A stretch of 64,000 nucleotides of DNA from Lithospermum erythrorhizon (lineage: Eukaryota; Streptophyta; Magnoliopsida; Boraginales; Boraginaceae), in NCBI GenBank assembly GCA_019722365.1, contig JADFUC010000278.1, positions 1,354,100 to 1,418,099 on the forward strand, given 5' to 3'. The notes beneath the pieces were generated by a model that was not told the DNA's origin, searched no databases, and worked only from the letters and a program-made list of their open reading frames with translations. Both the position numbers and the translations under genes were made by a program. How positions within the stretch are numbered: position 1 is the first letter of the stretch; each line of letters begins with the position of its first letter. Shown here piece by piece: positions 12,304 through 29,745 of this stretch.

Positions 12304-13630
12304 AATGTGTTAAATATTTAGGTTGGTGGTGGGACCGGAGATAGTATAAATAATTCCGAGGAATAAAATCGATATACGCGACTAATATTATGAGTAGTAG
12401 TTTATGTCATGGGAAATTTACATTTATGTCGGTTTCATTGAGATTTAAATGCGGAAAGTGGAGAAATAAAATATAAACCAAGCGGGCCTTACACCATCCT
12501 AAAATATCTTCACAACCAGCTGCTCTCGCTATCCTAAATACGCCTTCATCATCCATTTCCCCTCTTTGGCGAGAATCGCCACCCATGATTTTTTTCTTGC
12601 ATTCTCTTTTCAATTTTTGCTCAAACTTCAGATCGTTGGTTGAATCTCATTTCTGTCTTCTTAGCGAATCAAGGTAGAAAAGGTTGAATCATTGTACAAA
12701 AATGATTTTAAAAATAAGAGGAGAAAAAAAAAGCAACCAACGGCATTGCCAAGTGGCGAGGCTGCGTGGTTGGTACCACTTTGTTTTTTTTTGTTTATTA
12801 TATTCCCCACCGGGTCCACGGATGTTAAAAAAATTTGATCCGGGTCAATTTTGATCCTTGGCCAGCATGTGGTGTCAAATTTGACATTCAATTAATTCAC
12901 TTGTTGTGTGAAATGATCGCTTAATTGACTTTGTTGATCCTAAATTATGGATAGTCTAATGCAAATATGTCATTAGTGGGCTATGTGTCATGTCAATAAG
13001 TGAAATGGAGTTAACATATTAACCATTAATATGGTGTACAATGACAAATTTAATTTAACCATTCAATTGGACAATATATGTGAAAGCCATGCATATGTAA
13101 TAATGTGACAAATAAAAATTAACAATTGGATTATTCATATAAGGCAAATGTAATGCTATATGTTATGATTAGAAAATACAACAAGTTCTAAATTTTTAAA
13201 AAAAATTAAAATTGGCCTAACTCTAACAACATAGTCAAAATCTAAAAGTCACAATCGAATTGAAGTGACGGGTATAGATATATTCATTTGTAAAGAAATT
13301 AACCACAAATGAGGCGGACAACAAATTTCTTTTGACCACCATGATAGGAAAATGCGATTATGGCAAATCTTTGCCTAACGACAGCATGCGATTATAACGG
13401 CAAATCCGTGTGCTCCCATAACATAAACCCACGATGACAAATTCATACTAACCACAATAGAGTAGAGAATATATTAGTAAGGTTCTCTGAGGCTAAAGTC
13501 AAAATAACCACTATACACGTCCTTTGTGATAGTTGGAACTAATCATTGACTTTGCTTAATTGACATGGCGAGTTTTTCATCATTTTCAATTCAAATTAGA
13601 ATTCTAAAATTCCCCTACTTTGATGTACAT
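12304..13630. other. Intergenic, no feature recognised
   Basis: Both strands were read and no conserved protein, RNA gene or clear transposon end was found. Open frames at 12407-12613 and 12661-12891 on the minus strand are short and unremarkable. Confidence 0.5.
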
Positions 13631-14785
13631 TTACAATGGGAATGTTGAAAAAAATGAGTCTTGATGGGGTAGTTGATAAATGTCCTTAAAGTGATAATAG
13701 TTAAATGGGTGTAAGAATTTGTGAATTTGTTGAATGAGTTGGCCCAGGCGTGCGAACACGTGTCATGCCCATGATGCGTTGTCGGCGAAGAGGAAGACTA
13801 GCGACCACGTGTAGATGTTTGATTAGTAGTTCGATTTTACGAGTTTTTATCATCTCAATTATTTCGGATCAATTATTTGATAACAAATTAATTTTTTAAA
13901 TTTTTTTTTACCAAAATTCTAAATCATTTTTTCTCTATAAATGAGGAGCCATTCTCGTTCAATTTGGGATATAAAAAAAAAAGCACCTTTTTCAATATAA
14001 TTATTATATTATCTTTTACTTACTAAAACTCTTGTTTAATCTTTAAATATCTTTTTAGTGAAATGGATCCTAATAATAATGATTTAGGTAATCAAAAATT
14101 CGCCTAATTACCCTTTTAACTTTATCAAAATCTACTAATTATCAATTTGATAACCAATCTTCCAATCAACCACGTCCTCAAAAATATCCCAATTCCGATT
14201 TCCACTTAAATTTGTCCAATTTGATATGCCTTGGTGTACCAAATTATCACATCCACTATTATGCATCTGTGATGCAATATTTCTCTCAACCACCTTCTTA
14301 TAATCCTTACATGTCAGTGGAAAATGAAAATGTTCCAAATATTTCATTAGTTGTACCGGTTGATTTGCTTATTGTACTACTGTTGACTATTTGTAACTTT
14401 TAACATTTTAATAGTTATTATTTTCAATTCTTGTGTTTATTATTCTATAAAAATTAATTAAAAATGTAAATTAAAATTATTTAAATAAATATTTATATAA
14501 TTTCGTTTTAAAAAATTAAAAATAATAATTTATTTATGTGTGTTAATTATTCTTATTTAATTATAAATGATAGTACATAATAATCTAATAATAAAAATAA
14601 AAATATAAGTAATATAACAATATTAGATAAAAAGTGGTGGGGTAGGGTGTTGAGATTTTTTAAGCAACCACCGTGCGATTGTGTAAGAATTTGAGTGGGT
14701 GTTGAATTATTATGTGAAGATGATGTGGAGTGTTGGAAATTGAAAAGAAGTGGATGTTAGAAATTTTTGAGTATTGTAGATATTC
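13631..14785 (+). mobile_element. Possible PIF/Harbinger-type remnant
   Basis: A short start reads MDPNNNDLGNQKFA at 14064-14105 and then stops. It resembles the Asn-rich N-terminus of the ORF1/Myb-like proteins of plant Harbinger elements. Out-of-frame pieces downstream (QYFSQPPSYNPYMSVENENV near 14275-14335) have the same Pro/Asn/Tyr-rich flavour. The region is bounded by TACAATGGGAATG near 13632 and, inverted, TACAATACTCAAA near 14774-14786, which could be worn terminal inverted repeats. All of this is weak similarity; a diverged MITE or unrelated sequence is possible. Confidence 0.3.
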
Positions 14786-16890
14786 TAAGTTGTTGCCTTA
14801 TAGGCAATAGCAGATTCCATCATCTGCGTTTGAAATACCAATATTCTAAGTGGCAACCAATAATAATGTGCTTTACATATTATATATGCATGGCAAGATA
14901 ACTTGCCGTGAATATATTGTTTAGTGTTTTCTGGGATAGTCGTCTTTTAGCATAACGATTTCTTAATTAAATTCCTAAATTAAATATATAGACCCCGTGG
15001 GACACGTCACACACTATTGGGTCTATTGCCTAATGTGTCTCCCTCAAGGCCATAATAAATTAATACAACATCTTTTTGAATTCCAGAATCTGATCCCATT
15101 TGCAAATCCATTGATGTGAATCTCATAGAAAGAGAAAAATACATACTTGTCTAATGTGAAATACTCAAGAACATATATACTGGTCAAGAAATGACGCTTG
15201 TCTCGGCGGGCGTTAGTTGCTTGCGCGCTATGATGCGTATGCGCATCGGTGTGAGTTCGATCACGACAACGTAGTAATTGTTCAGAATCAGGGAATTAGG
15301 TGCCTCGGTGTTCTTGAGGTTACTGGCTATCTTTGAGGCGGCGTGTATGGGGTAGGCCTCGGACATGCGTAGCATCTCAACGTGGTGATGGGTAACAAAT
15401 AAAGGCTTGCTTCGATTAGCGGCTCTCTGGTCGAAATGTTGAACTTATTGGTTTGTTGTCTTGGTCTATCTCCAAATCCCTCCAATAATTCAGATGCATT
15501 ATTAAATGACTTTGCTTCTTCAGTTCATCAACCTCTGATCTCTTAGCTTATTTGACATGTTATACATGTATTTTAAATTCTTTATATACCGATTAAAAAA
15601 TATTAAAATGACAAATATATTCTCAACTAATTTTGTGTTACGCCGTAATATGTTATACCTTAATTTATTTCCAGCCAGCCACGATTGAACCATTTACGCA
15701 TTGTTACATTTGTCATCGAGAGGGTCATCATGACCGAGGGTCTCGATACCGGTCTTGATGGAGTGCAGGTAGAGGTGTGGCTCTGGAAGTGAGATTGTAT
15801 GACCTCATCGTGACAGAAGTCACGATTAATTGAGTCACGATGAGGTTGCGGGAGGAAATGTGATGGTGCCGAGGCGTCAAGGCCTCAGGTGAGACCGGGG
15901 GAGGTCTCGATGGAGCGGATCCCGAGATTAAATGAAGAGTTGACCTCGTTTCTTCAGTATTCCAAAAACGAAATTGACACAAAATCATCAAAATTCTTTG
16001 AGATCATTAGGTTGTTACTCTATCGATTTGTATCACTTGATTATCATCCAAAACTAAATCTAGAGTGTAGATTTGTCATTGAGAATACTAGATTATAAAA
16101 TATTACTCAATTTGAGAGTTTAGATTTATAGGTGATTGTAACAATCTTCGGAGTTGATTTGATGGATTCTACAATAACAACGGGGCGTACCTGTGAGGAG
16201 CATGTATAAAAGATTTGGGTATTTATTCACTTTTGTATTTACTTAAATGGTGCTATTGTTTATTCAGTTATAGTATATAAGGTGGGTTGGGTGTTAATTG
16301 AGCGTTAATATCTAACAAATAACATTACAATATTTTGTGATAGTCATATTTCCTTATAAATCAATTTAAATTTCTATTCAATGTCTATTACTGAATCAAT
16401 CAAGCATCTGAGTGTTTTAATTTTTTACTTAATCAATTTAATCTACATTGCTTGTCTACTGGTCATCATAATCAAATTGCAAGTACAATATCAATCATAT
16501 ACATTAAACATTCATCCAACTTAAAAAATATAAAGATTTGAAATTAAATAAATTATTATTCTTTTTTAGATGAATTTGTGTGAAATTTCATTTATTAAAA
16601 AACATGTAAAAGTTATAATTATCTTTTATCCTTTTGAAACATATAGTATATAAAGAAAGCCAGATCGGTGTATAACAAGCTAGGTATTTATTCAACAATA
16701 AACTTTTATTTGAAGTGGTTTCTTATAATCATGATTAGGCAATTCTCATAAATTTATAACATATAAACACGTGGTGGTGAATGGTCGCTGGTGGGAGGGA
16801 GAGACCAACAACTTGTAAATGTGAAACAACAGGCAACAGCTTTCGTTCGACAGTTACTTTCTATACTATCCATCTCTCAACACCACACAA
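14786..16890. other. Intergenic, no gene seen
   Basis: Mixed AT-rich sequence with two more GC-rich patches (15184-15420 and 15715-15960). The second patch repeats TCACGAT-like words near 15800-15845. No conserved protein could be read from either patch in any frame. They may be decayed transposon sequence. Confidence 0.4.
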
Positions 16891-16911
16891 ATTATTCTTT
16901 AAACTCTCACA

Positions 16912-16922
16912 CTCTATATAAC
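16912..16922 (+). promoter_or_regulatory. Candidate TATA box of the PABP gene
   Basis: CTCTATATAAC lies about 640 bp before the PABP start codon and just before the tandem-repeat leader. The flanking sequence is pyrimidine- and CAAC-rich, as is common at plant transcription starts. Transcription from here would place the whole repeat array in the 5' leader. Confidence 0.4.
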
Positions 16923-16965
16923 ATACACCTCATAACAATTTCATCTTATCTTAACTCAAACAAAT

Positions 16966-22534
<5,569 letters not shown>

Positions 22535-23372
22535 ATAGGGGTCATTGCTAATTACTTAACAATAATTTTGGTTTAGTTAATTATATTATGTTAGCTTTAT
22601 GATAATTGTTTTATTGACTTAGAATTTTGCAATTGATAAAAGAAACTGTTTCTAGGCTTGTAACCTAGCATAACAACCTTTTGACATAAAGACTCCTAGT
22701 ATTATAATCAATTTATTTGGTTGTGGTACACTACTATTATCAACATTGCAATCCCATGTACGAATGTAGATTGTTTGTGACAGGCAGAACATAATCGACA
22801 TATAAATCGTACAATGACCAATGTTTGATCGAGAGTGATAAGCTTTACCATTGGGGATTAGATTAACTGCAGTACCGATATAAGGTGATTGATGCTGATA
22901 ATTAAATTGTTAATTAAAATATTTATTTTATTTTTAATTTAGTTAATGAGGTGAATATTTGGAAATTTTGTTATAATATCTATGTTTATAGAAATATTTT
23001 TTAATATATAGAATTTATATTAAAGGATTGCGAATTTGACGTTGTTTATTAATGTTATATAATATTTCGAAAATATTTTTATTTTTTACGTTTAGGCTTA
23101 TAAGCGAAAACGAAACTACGGCCGATTACTCTATATTTCCTCATAAATCATCCATTAATTATTTATTTAAACTATACCAAATTACATTAAAGTTATGTTA
23201 AAAAAAACCATTCAAAAGTTAAATTCGATCAAAGTTTGAACAAATAAAAAATTGAATGGTCAGAAAAATTCGAAGTTCATATGAAGGAAAATGTTACATT
23301 ACTGGCATCATCATCACTTCTCCCATGCAAAGGCACCAAAACCCCTAAACCTCCATATCATCACAACGAAAA
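22535..23372. other. PABP 3' region and RH39 upstream region
   Basis: AT-rich spacer between two plus-strand genes. It should hold the PABP 3' UTR and the RH39 promoter. No further gene, repeat or clear TATA element is evident. Confidence 0.5.
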
Positions 23373-26300
23373 ATGGGAGGAACAACAAGACTCCTATTAT
23401 CCCTTTCACAATCTTCTTCTTCTCCTTTATCACTTCTCTTTTTACCAAAACATTTTACCAATTTACCCCTACGCAGGTTTACATTTAGACCCCTCTGCAC
23501 CACCACCACCACCACCAAGCCACCTCCATCATCATCATCTGATGATATACTCCAACCAGTAAAACACACTATTTTATTAGAAAAACTTAGGCTTAGGCAC
23601 CTCAAATCTGCCCCCCGAGAAGGAAAGTTATTGAGGGGTGGAATTGGGGATGAGGGGTCAAAAAGGAAAAAGAATAAAAATGTGGGGTTGGTTGAGAGTT
23701 TTGAGGAGTTGGGGTTGAGTGTGGAGTTGATGAGTGCTTTAGGGGAATTGGGCATTTCAGAGCCAACTGAGATTCAGTGTATTGGGATACCTGCAGTTCT
23801 TGATGGGAAGAGTGTGGTTTTGGGGTCTCATACTGGTTCTGGGAAGACTCTTGCTTACATGCTGCCTCTTGTTCAGGTCTCAAAATTATTCAGAAATTTT
23901 ATAGGATGATATTATGTGTTTGATGAAATGTCTCATATAGTGTTTTGATGCATGTTTAGTAAAAAGATCACATTTTTATTTATCAAGTTGTTTCATTTTA
24001 TTGTGAGGTTGAATTGGTTTGGTTCTGGTATGTTTGATGGAATGTCTCATATAGTGCTGTGATACATGTTTAGTAGAAAGATCACATTTTTATTTCTCAA
24101 ACTATTTCTTTTTTATTGTGATGCTGAATCAGTTTGGTTTTGGTGTTATTTGTTTGATAGATGTCTCATATAGTGCTGTGATACAAGTGTAGTAAAAAGA
24201 TCACATTTTTATTTCTCAAAATATTTCTTTTTATTGTGATGCTGAATTAGTTTGGTTTGTTTTCTTTGTATCTAATTAGTCGATGAGGCGAGATGAGGAA
24301 TTACATGGCATGATGATAAAGCCCAGACGCCCTAGAGCTGTTGTACTTTGCCCGACGAGGGAGCTTTGTGAACAGGTCCGTGGATTGAATTTGTAGATTG
24401 TGTCGACAATATAACTAACTGATGAAGCTCATTTGATCCATGGATATTTATTTGTTTAACTTGGATTGAGATGTTTCTGTAGGTATTCCGGGTTGCAAAG
24501 TCTATTAGTCATCATGCTCGGTTCAGGTCTACCATGGTGAGTGGTGGTGGGCGCCTTAGACCCCAAGAAGATTGCTTGAATGCCCCAATTGACATGATTG
24601 TTGGGACCCCAGGCAGGGTGCTTCAGCACATTGAGGATGGGAACATAGTTTATGGTGACATCAAGTACTTGGTAACTATTTACTTCTTTGAAGTTGTCAG
24701 AATTATAAGCACACTTTCCCCAATGAACTTGCTAAAGGAAAATTTGAATAGGTGTTGGACGAGGCAGATACAATGTTTGATCGTGGTTTTGGTCCTGATA
24801 TCCGCAAATTTCTTAGCCCATTGAACAATCGTGCGGGAAAGCCTAGTGATCAAGGGTTCCAAACCATTTTAGTTACTGCTACGATGACACAGGTAATTCC
24901 ATTTGATCGTAATATTATTTTATTAAGATTGCTTTATTAGCGCTACAGAAAATAGTAAACAGGCAGATGTATTTGGCACATTTCTCTTTTCTCAATGATG
25001 TTGTAAAATATGATGTATTTGAGAAGTAAAGACTCTTTTCGCATTACTTGACACAGGCAGTTCAAAAGCTGGTTGATGAAGAATTTCAAGGGATTGAACA
25101 TTTACGTACTACTTCATTGCACAAAAAAATTGCTTCTGCTAGACATGATTTCATTAAACTTTCTGGGTCAGAAAACAAGCTTGAAGCCCTTATGCAGGTC
25201 ATTTCTTTAGATGCTCTCTTGCATTGGTTATCGGCCAGTAGACTTGACATATAATGTTTCTAATTGTGTTTTCAATTGAGATCCATATTTTAGGTTCTAG
25301 GTATAAAACATAGTCTACCTTTTTTGTTACTGTGTACAGAACTACAGATGGTGGTTTTACCACTTCTACTCTACCTATGTAGATTGAGGTGCACTTCCTG
25401 TCTTGAAAAGTTTTGTAGGAAACAGATTGGAAAACAATGAAATTTGGAAGAAAATGGATGCCTGCAGATTTGTGTTTTCTGTTTGGATCTCCGTGTAGTA
25501 GTATTATAGGGCCAGACATAAATGGATTTTATATACCTTGAAACTTTCTGTGGTCTCACTTTCATAGGGATCTTACATTATTTAATTATCATGCAGGTTC
25601 TTGAACCTAGTTTAGCCAAAGGGAACAGAGTTATGGTCTTTTGTAATACTCTAAATTCCAGTCGTGCAGTCGACCACTTCTTGACTGAAAATCAGATCTC
25701 TACAGTCAATTACCATGGTGAAGTACCTGCTGAACAAAGGTGAGTTCCTGGAGTGACTAGCTAATTAAGAAGTTGATCTCTGACAGCCTGGTGCCAGGAG
25801 CCTCTTTTTATATTCAAGTAAAAAAATTATGTCTTCTTGTGGATGTAGGAAAATTAAGCTCTTGAAAAGCAAATCCAACCTGTTGATATTATTTTTAATC
25901 TACACATGTTACCTTTTTAAGATATTCGTCTGCTTTTTGTTTCATTTCTACAATGGTGAACTTAGGTTGGGTATCATTTTTCATCCTTATGCAAACTTTT
26001 TTTAATTGTTATTATCTTTTGGCTGCAGGGTAGAGAACCTTGAAAAGTTCAAGGCTGATGATGGAGATTGCCCAACGTTGGTCTGTACAGATTTGGCTGC
26101 TAGAGGGCTTGACCTAGATGTCGATCATGTAGTCATGTTTGATTTTCCAAAGAATTCTGTGAGCATCATGCTTTTTCAGACCTTGAGTAATTTTCTTGAT
26201 ATAAAAACCTATTCGGTTGGGTTCCTGCTATTCGGAGTCGTAGATTCTTAGTTTCTATCATTTTCTCAACAGATAGATTATCTTCACAGAACTGGAAGAA

Positions 26301-27062
26301 CAGCTCGCATGGGAGCAAAAGGTTTGTACTTATTTTATCAAAAGACTTTATTTTTTTCCCCCTCTGCTATTAAAGGGAAGCTCTTTCTTGGCTATATCTG
26401 ATCATGAGGTGGCTCTCTGGTACTGATGACTTCATCGAATTCACAGCACCTTGTTGCCACATTTATGATTTTAACACCCCCTTCCTGTTGAACAACCGAC
26501 TTCTCTGAAGCATATTCTATTTGTATTATAATACTTCTTTTTATATTTCGATTTAAACTTCAATGATTTAACAGGTAAAGTGACAAGTTTGATAGCCAGA
26601 AAGGATGTGCCATTGGCTAACCGCATTGAGGATGCCATAGCGAAGAACGAGAGTTTGGAGTCTCTCTCTGTAGATGGTATTAAAAGGGATGCTGCCAGGG
26701 CTCGTATAACTGAGCAGAAAACAACACGAGAAAAGCTAGTAAAGGTGTCAAATTCCAGGAAAAATGTGAAAGATGAGCCAGCCAGATCGTCAGGTGGTCG
26801 CAGGGCAGCAACAGCAACATCGACAACAAAAAATAAAACAGGTGCAAAACCTGGCAAAGCGCCCACTACATTTAAGACAACAAAGAAAGTGGTTAGATTA
26901 TCCAGGACAGAAAAGCCTTCTACAAGTAGCAGACCAAAATCCACGACTAGTAGTCCAAAATCTGCAACTAGCAGACCAAAATCCCCATCTAGCAGTAAGA
27001 AAATAAGCGTGGTCGGTTTTAGGGGTCGTAGTTCTTTGTCAAAGAAGGAAACCTCAATGTAA
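23373..27062 (+). CDS. RH39: DEAD-box RNA helicase, RH39-like (chloroplast)
   Basis: Nine exons join in phase: 23373-23876, 24280-24375, 24483-24671, 24752-24892, 25057-25197, 25597-25739, 26029-26158, 26273-26321 and 26575-27062, giving 626 aa. The Ser/Leu/Arg-rich N-terminus (about 1-50) fits a chloroplast transit peptide. Helicase motifs are complete: Q motif ending GISEPTEIQ, motif [10 protein letters not shown] (Lys about 158), [17 protein letters not shown] (266-269), TAT in place of [20 protein letters not shown] and [10 protein letters not shown]. The C-terminal tail is basic with repeated SRPKS/SSPKS units (about 575-610) and probably binds RNA. RH39 of Arabidopsis and tobacco acts in chloroplast 23S rRNA maturation, including the hidden break. 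The assignment rests on overall resemblance and length (Arabidopsis about 620 aa). Intron 1 carries a triplicated segment. A decayed helicase of a different subfamily follows on the same strand. Confidence 0.92.
23916..24262 (+). repeat. Three tandem copies (about 116 bp) in RH39 intron 1
   Basis: ATGTCTCATATAGTG occurs at 23928, 24042 and 24161 (offsets 114 and 119). Each copy continues with GATACATGTTTAGTA-like sequence, then AAGATCACATTTTTATTT and ATTGTGATGCTGAAT, ending in TTTGGTTTTG. The array fills nearly all of intron 1. Copies 2 and 3 are the most alike. Confidence 0.9.
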
Positions 27063-28411
27063 GTTGTGCTTATGGCTTCACGTCAACCGTTTAATTTTGT
27101 GATCTCGTTGAAACTTTTGTGTACCTGATAATATAGTGAATGAGTTGAAAGGGAAGGTATTCCACAACAAAATGGGAATATTCATCATTTAAGGTGTTAT
27201 GTTGCCAAATGTATTTTATCCTCATTTTCCAAGAATGATAAGAAAACATGCCATACGTGTAAGGGTTGATCCTGGGCAACACTATACACACACCCAAATA
27301 GTGTTTTTATTTATGAAATGATAATTTTGTCCTCAATGAAACTTCCTCAACTACTACACTTACAAATAGGGGGGGCAAAATAGTCATTTTACCCAAAACT
27401 ACTACACTATTTATGTGTGTGTATAACAGTTGAGGTTGATCCTTAATTCCTTAGCAAACATTTTCTAAGCATGACATACGTACAAGGTTGATCTGATTTT
27501 CTAAGTGTGTATAAAGCTTTTGAGTCGGTTTAAATGCTATCGGATGAATGTACTTTATTTAGTTGTGTAATTATTTGATTGTATTGGATGAAAAACAGTA
27601 TTTTCTGCTTGAACATGGCAAGCGGGTAGATTAGTCGGGTCCCCACGTGATAATCAAGCGAGTATCTGATTATGCATGTTTGTTAAAAATCCCAATTGAA
27701 AGTATTACTTGTATCATTATTCATCCCACATTCCAATTGGTAAAAATGCACATCTATAAAATAAAATATTATTTGAGATACAAATGATAAAAACATATTT
27801 TTCCATCCCGATCTAATACTCCAGTAGCGATTGTTGGTTTTCTTAAACGAGGCATAATTTGATAGCTTCGAATAGGTTTTCGTTTAACTTCTAAGTTTAA
27901 ACCACAACTTATTTAATCAAATAGGTCATTCTAACTATTTAAGGCTCGATTTTAAATTTATTCTATTAATTGATGAAAACATAAAATTATTTATTTTAAG
28001 ATAATTAAGCTTATATTTTGATCAATTTACATAAACAAATTCTCAATAATTAATAGTGGATCCAATATACACACATTCAAATAGTATTTTTTATATTTGA
28101 AATAATTATTTTATAATTTTGTAAGCTATATTGACTACGAATGAGGGGGACAAAATAATTAGATTTCATATCTAACCGTTTTGGTGTGTATAACAGCTCA
28201 GATCATAGGGGTCCAACTCAGTCAATACCAAACATGCCCTATTAATTTATCCCTCTCTTAAACCTAAACCTTAATCTTGAACCTGTTTTGTTAGCTCCTT
28301 CACCAATTTATTATTCTCAGATTCAGAAATAGTACTAAGTAACATACCCTATTTTTCAATTTATTGAATATTTTTTTGCAACCTTTCAAATTTAATTGAG
28401 AATTATTATTT
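27063..28411. other. Intergenic between RH39 and RH1-like gene
   Basis: AT-rich spacer. Sequence near 27280-27430 (ACACTATACACACACCCAAA) has a partial echo near 28065-28195 (ATACACACATTCAAATAGT, then GTGTGTATAACAG), suggesting a worn dispersed repeat. No gene is seen. Confidence 0.45.
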
Positions 28412-28616
28412 ATGGAGAAGAAACCCAAAGAGGAAAATAATAAGAAGAAAAATGTTCCTGCTTTGCCATGGATGAGAAACCCTATTGATATCACTGATAT
28501 TGATCAATGCCCCATCAGTTGTGTCCCCTTTCTTGATCCCAGGTATATTTATCTGCTCAATTTCCAGTATTGGTTAATGAGTCACAATGCCTTTGAAGAG
28601 GCTCGTGCCTAAGCGG

Positions 28617-28682
28617 GGTATTGGGGGTCGGAGGCAGCCTTACCCTGTCACAACAGGGAGGCTGTTTCCGAGTTGACCAATG
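28617..28682 (-). mobile_element. Au-type SINE fragment
   Basis: Read on the minus strand, this contains CTCGGAAACAGCCTC, a short spacer, then GGGTAAGGCTGC and CCGACCCCC, the order seen in plant Au SINEs as I remember the consensus. It lies exactly where the RH1-like gene has lost the head of its second coding exon. The tRNA-like head is not clearly preserved, so the copy is partial. Confidence 0.6.
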
Positions 28683-29663
28683 GAGTGCTAAAACTATCTA
28701 CTATGGAGTACTTGGCAATAGATAAAAAGAGTAGGTAGTGTGATCAGCATTACACTATATCGACAGTAGACCGTGCAAGTCGCTGTTTGGCAGGAGACTA
28801 TAGGACCAGGTTCATTTGGTCGAGATCTTTGTATAAATTCTCCTACAGGAAGTGGAAAGACCCTTGCATATGCTTTGCCAATTGTTCAAGCACTGTCAAC
28901 CCGTGCTGTGAAATGTCTCCGTGCATTGGTTGTATTGCCTACTCGTGACTTGGCCCTGCAGGTTATCTGCCTACTCTGTGGTGGATCAAGTTAACTTATT
29001 GTTCTCCTTTAGTCTTTCAAGCAATTTATTAATTCCTTTTTTTATATGTGTAGGTTAAGGAAGTCTTTGAGGCTCTTGCTCCTGCAGTGGGTTTATCAGT
29101 TGGTTTAGCAGTTGGTCAATCTTCAATTGCTGATGAGATTTCATTGCTTATAAATAAACCAAAGCTTGAGGCAGGCATATTTTATGATCCTGAAGACTTG
29201 TCTCAGGACTTTGAAAGTTCGGTAGATATATTAGTCGCCACACCTGGAAGACTAATGGACCATATTAGCAACACCAATGGTTTTACGCTCGAGCATCTCT
29301 GTTATCTTGTAAGCGCGAACCATGAGTTAATTAAAGCTGCATCCACTTTTCACCTTTTCTAGAATATCATATGCTAGTGAGCACCATTTGCATAATAATA
29401 TGGCTGTTGCTAATTTCGCGGTTATTGTTCAAGCTATATATTCATTATACATTTATACTTACAGATTCTGATATTGAATGGCGAAGTGCTGAATTTGAGC
29501 TTTTTGAAGTCTTCTATTATAGAAAGTTTTGTCCATGGGCTCTCAAAATTCTCATGTCTGATTCTTTGCATTGCATCATTTGTTTTGCTTTTGACATCGT
29601 GTTGCTATTCTTTTCTCCTCTTCGCATGATTGGGTTCCTCTTTCTTGTAGTGTGCTGGTGCTA

Positions 29664-29745
29664 AATGTGGGGAAAACATATGACGCGATACTAGCACTCT
29701 TTTAGAAAACATATGACCTATACTAGCACTCTTTTAGCTTCTTTG
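29664..29745 (+). repeat. Short tandem duplication in RH1-like intron
   Basis: GAAAACATATGAC is followed by TACTAGCACTCTTTTAG twice in succession with slight differences (unit about 33 bp). It lies in the intron between exons 3 and 4. A similar small duplication (ACTACCAATCTGATCATCAA twice) lies near 30950-31016 in a later intron. Confidence 0.8.

Noticed and set aside
12407..12613. 68-codon minus-strand frame
   Set aside because: No conserved features and no splice context; length is within chance for this region.
23345..23883. Minus-strand frames opposite RH39 exon 1
   Set aside because: They are antisense shadows of a conserved helicase exon and lack recognisable features.
26471..26944. 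157-codon minus-strand frame opposite the last RH39 exon
   Set aside because: It starts outside the exon, has no family resemblance, and is explained by the Lys/Ser-rich coding exon on the plus strand.
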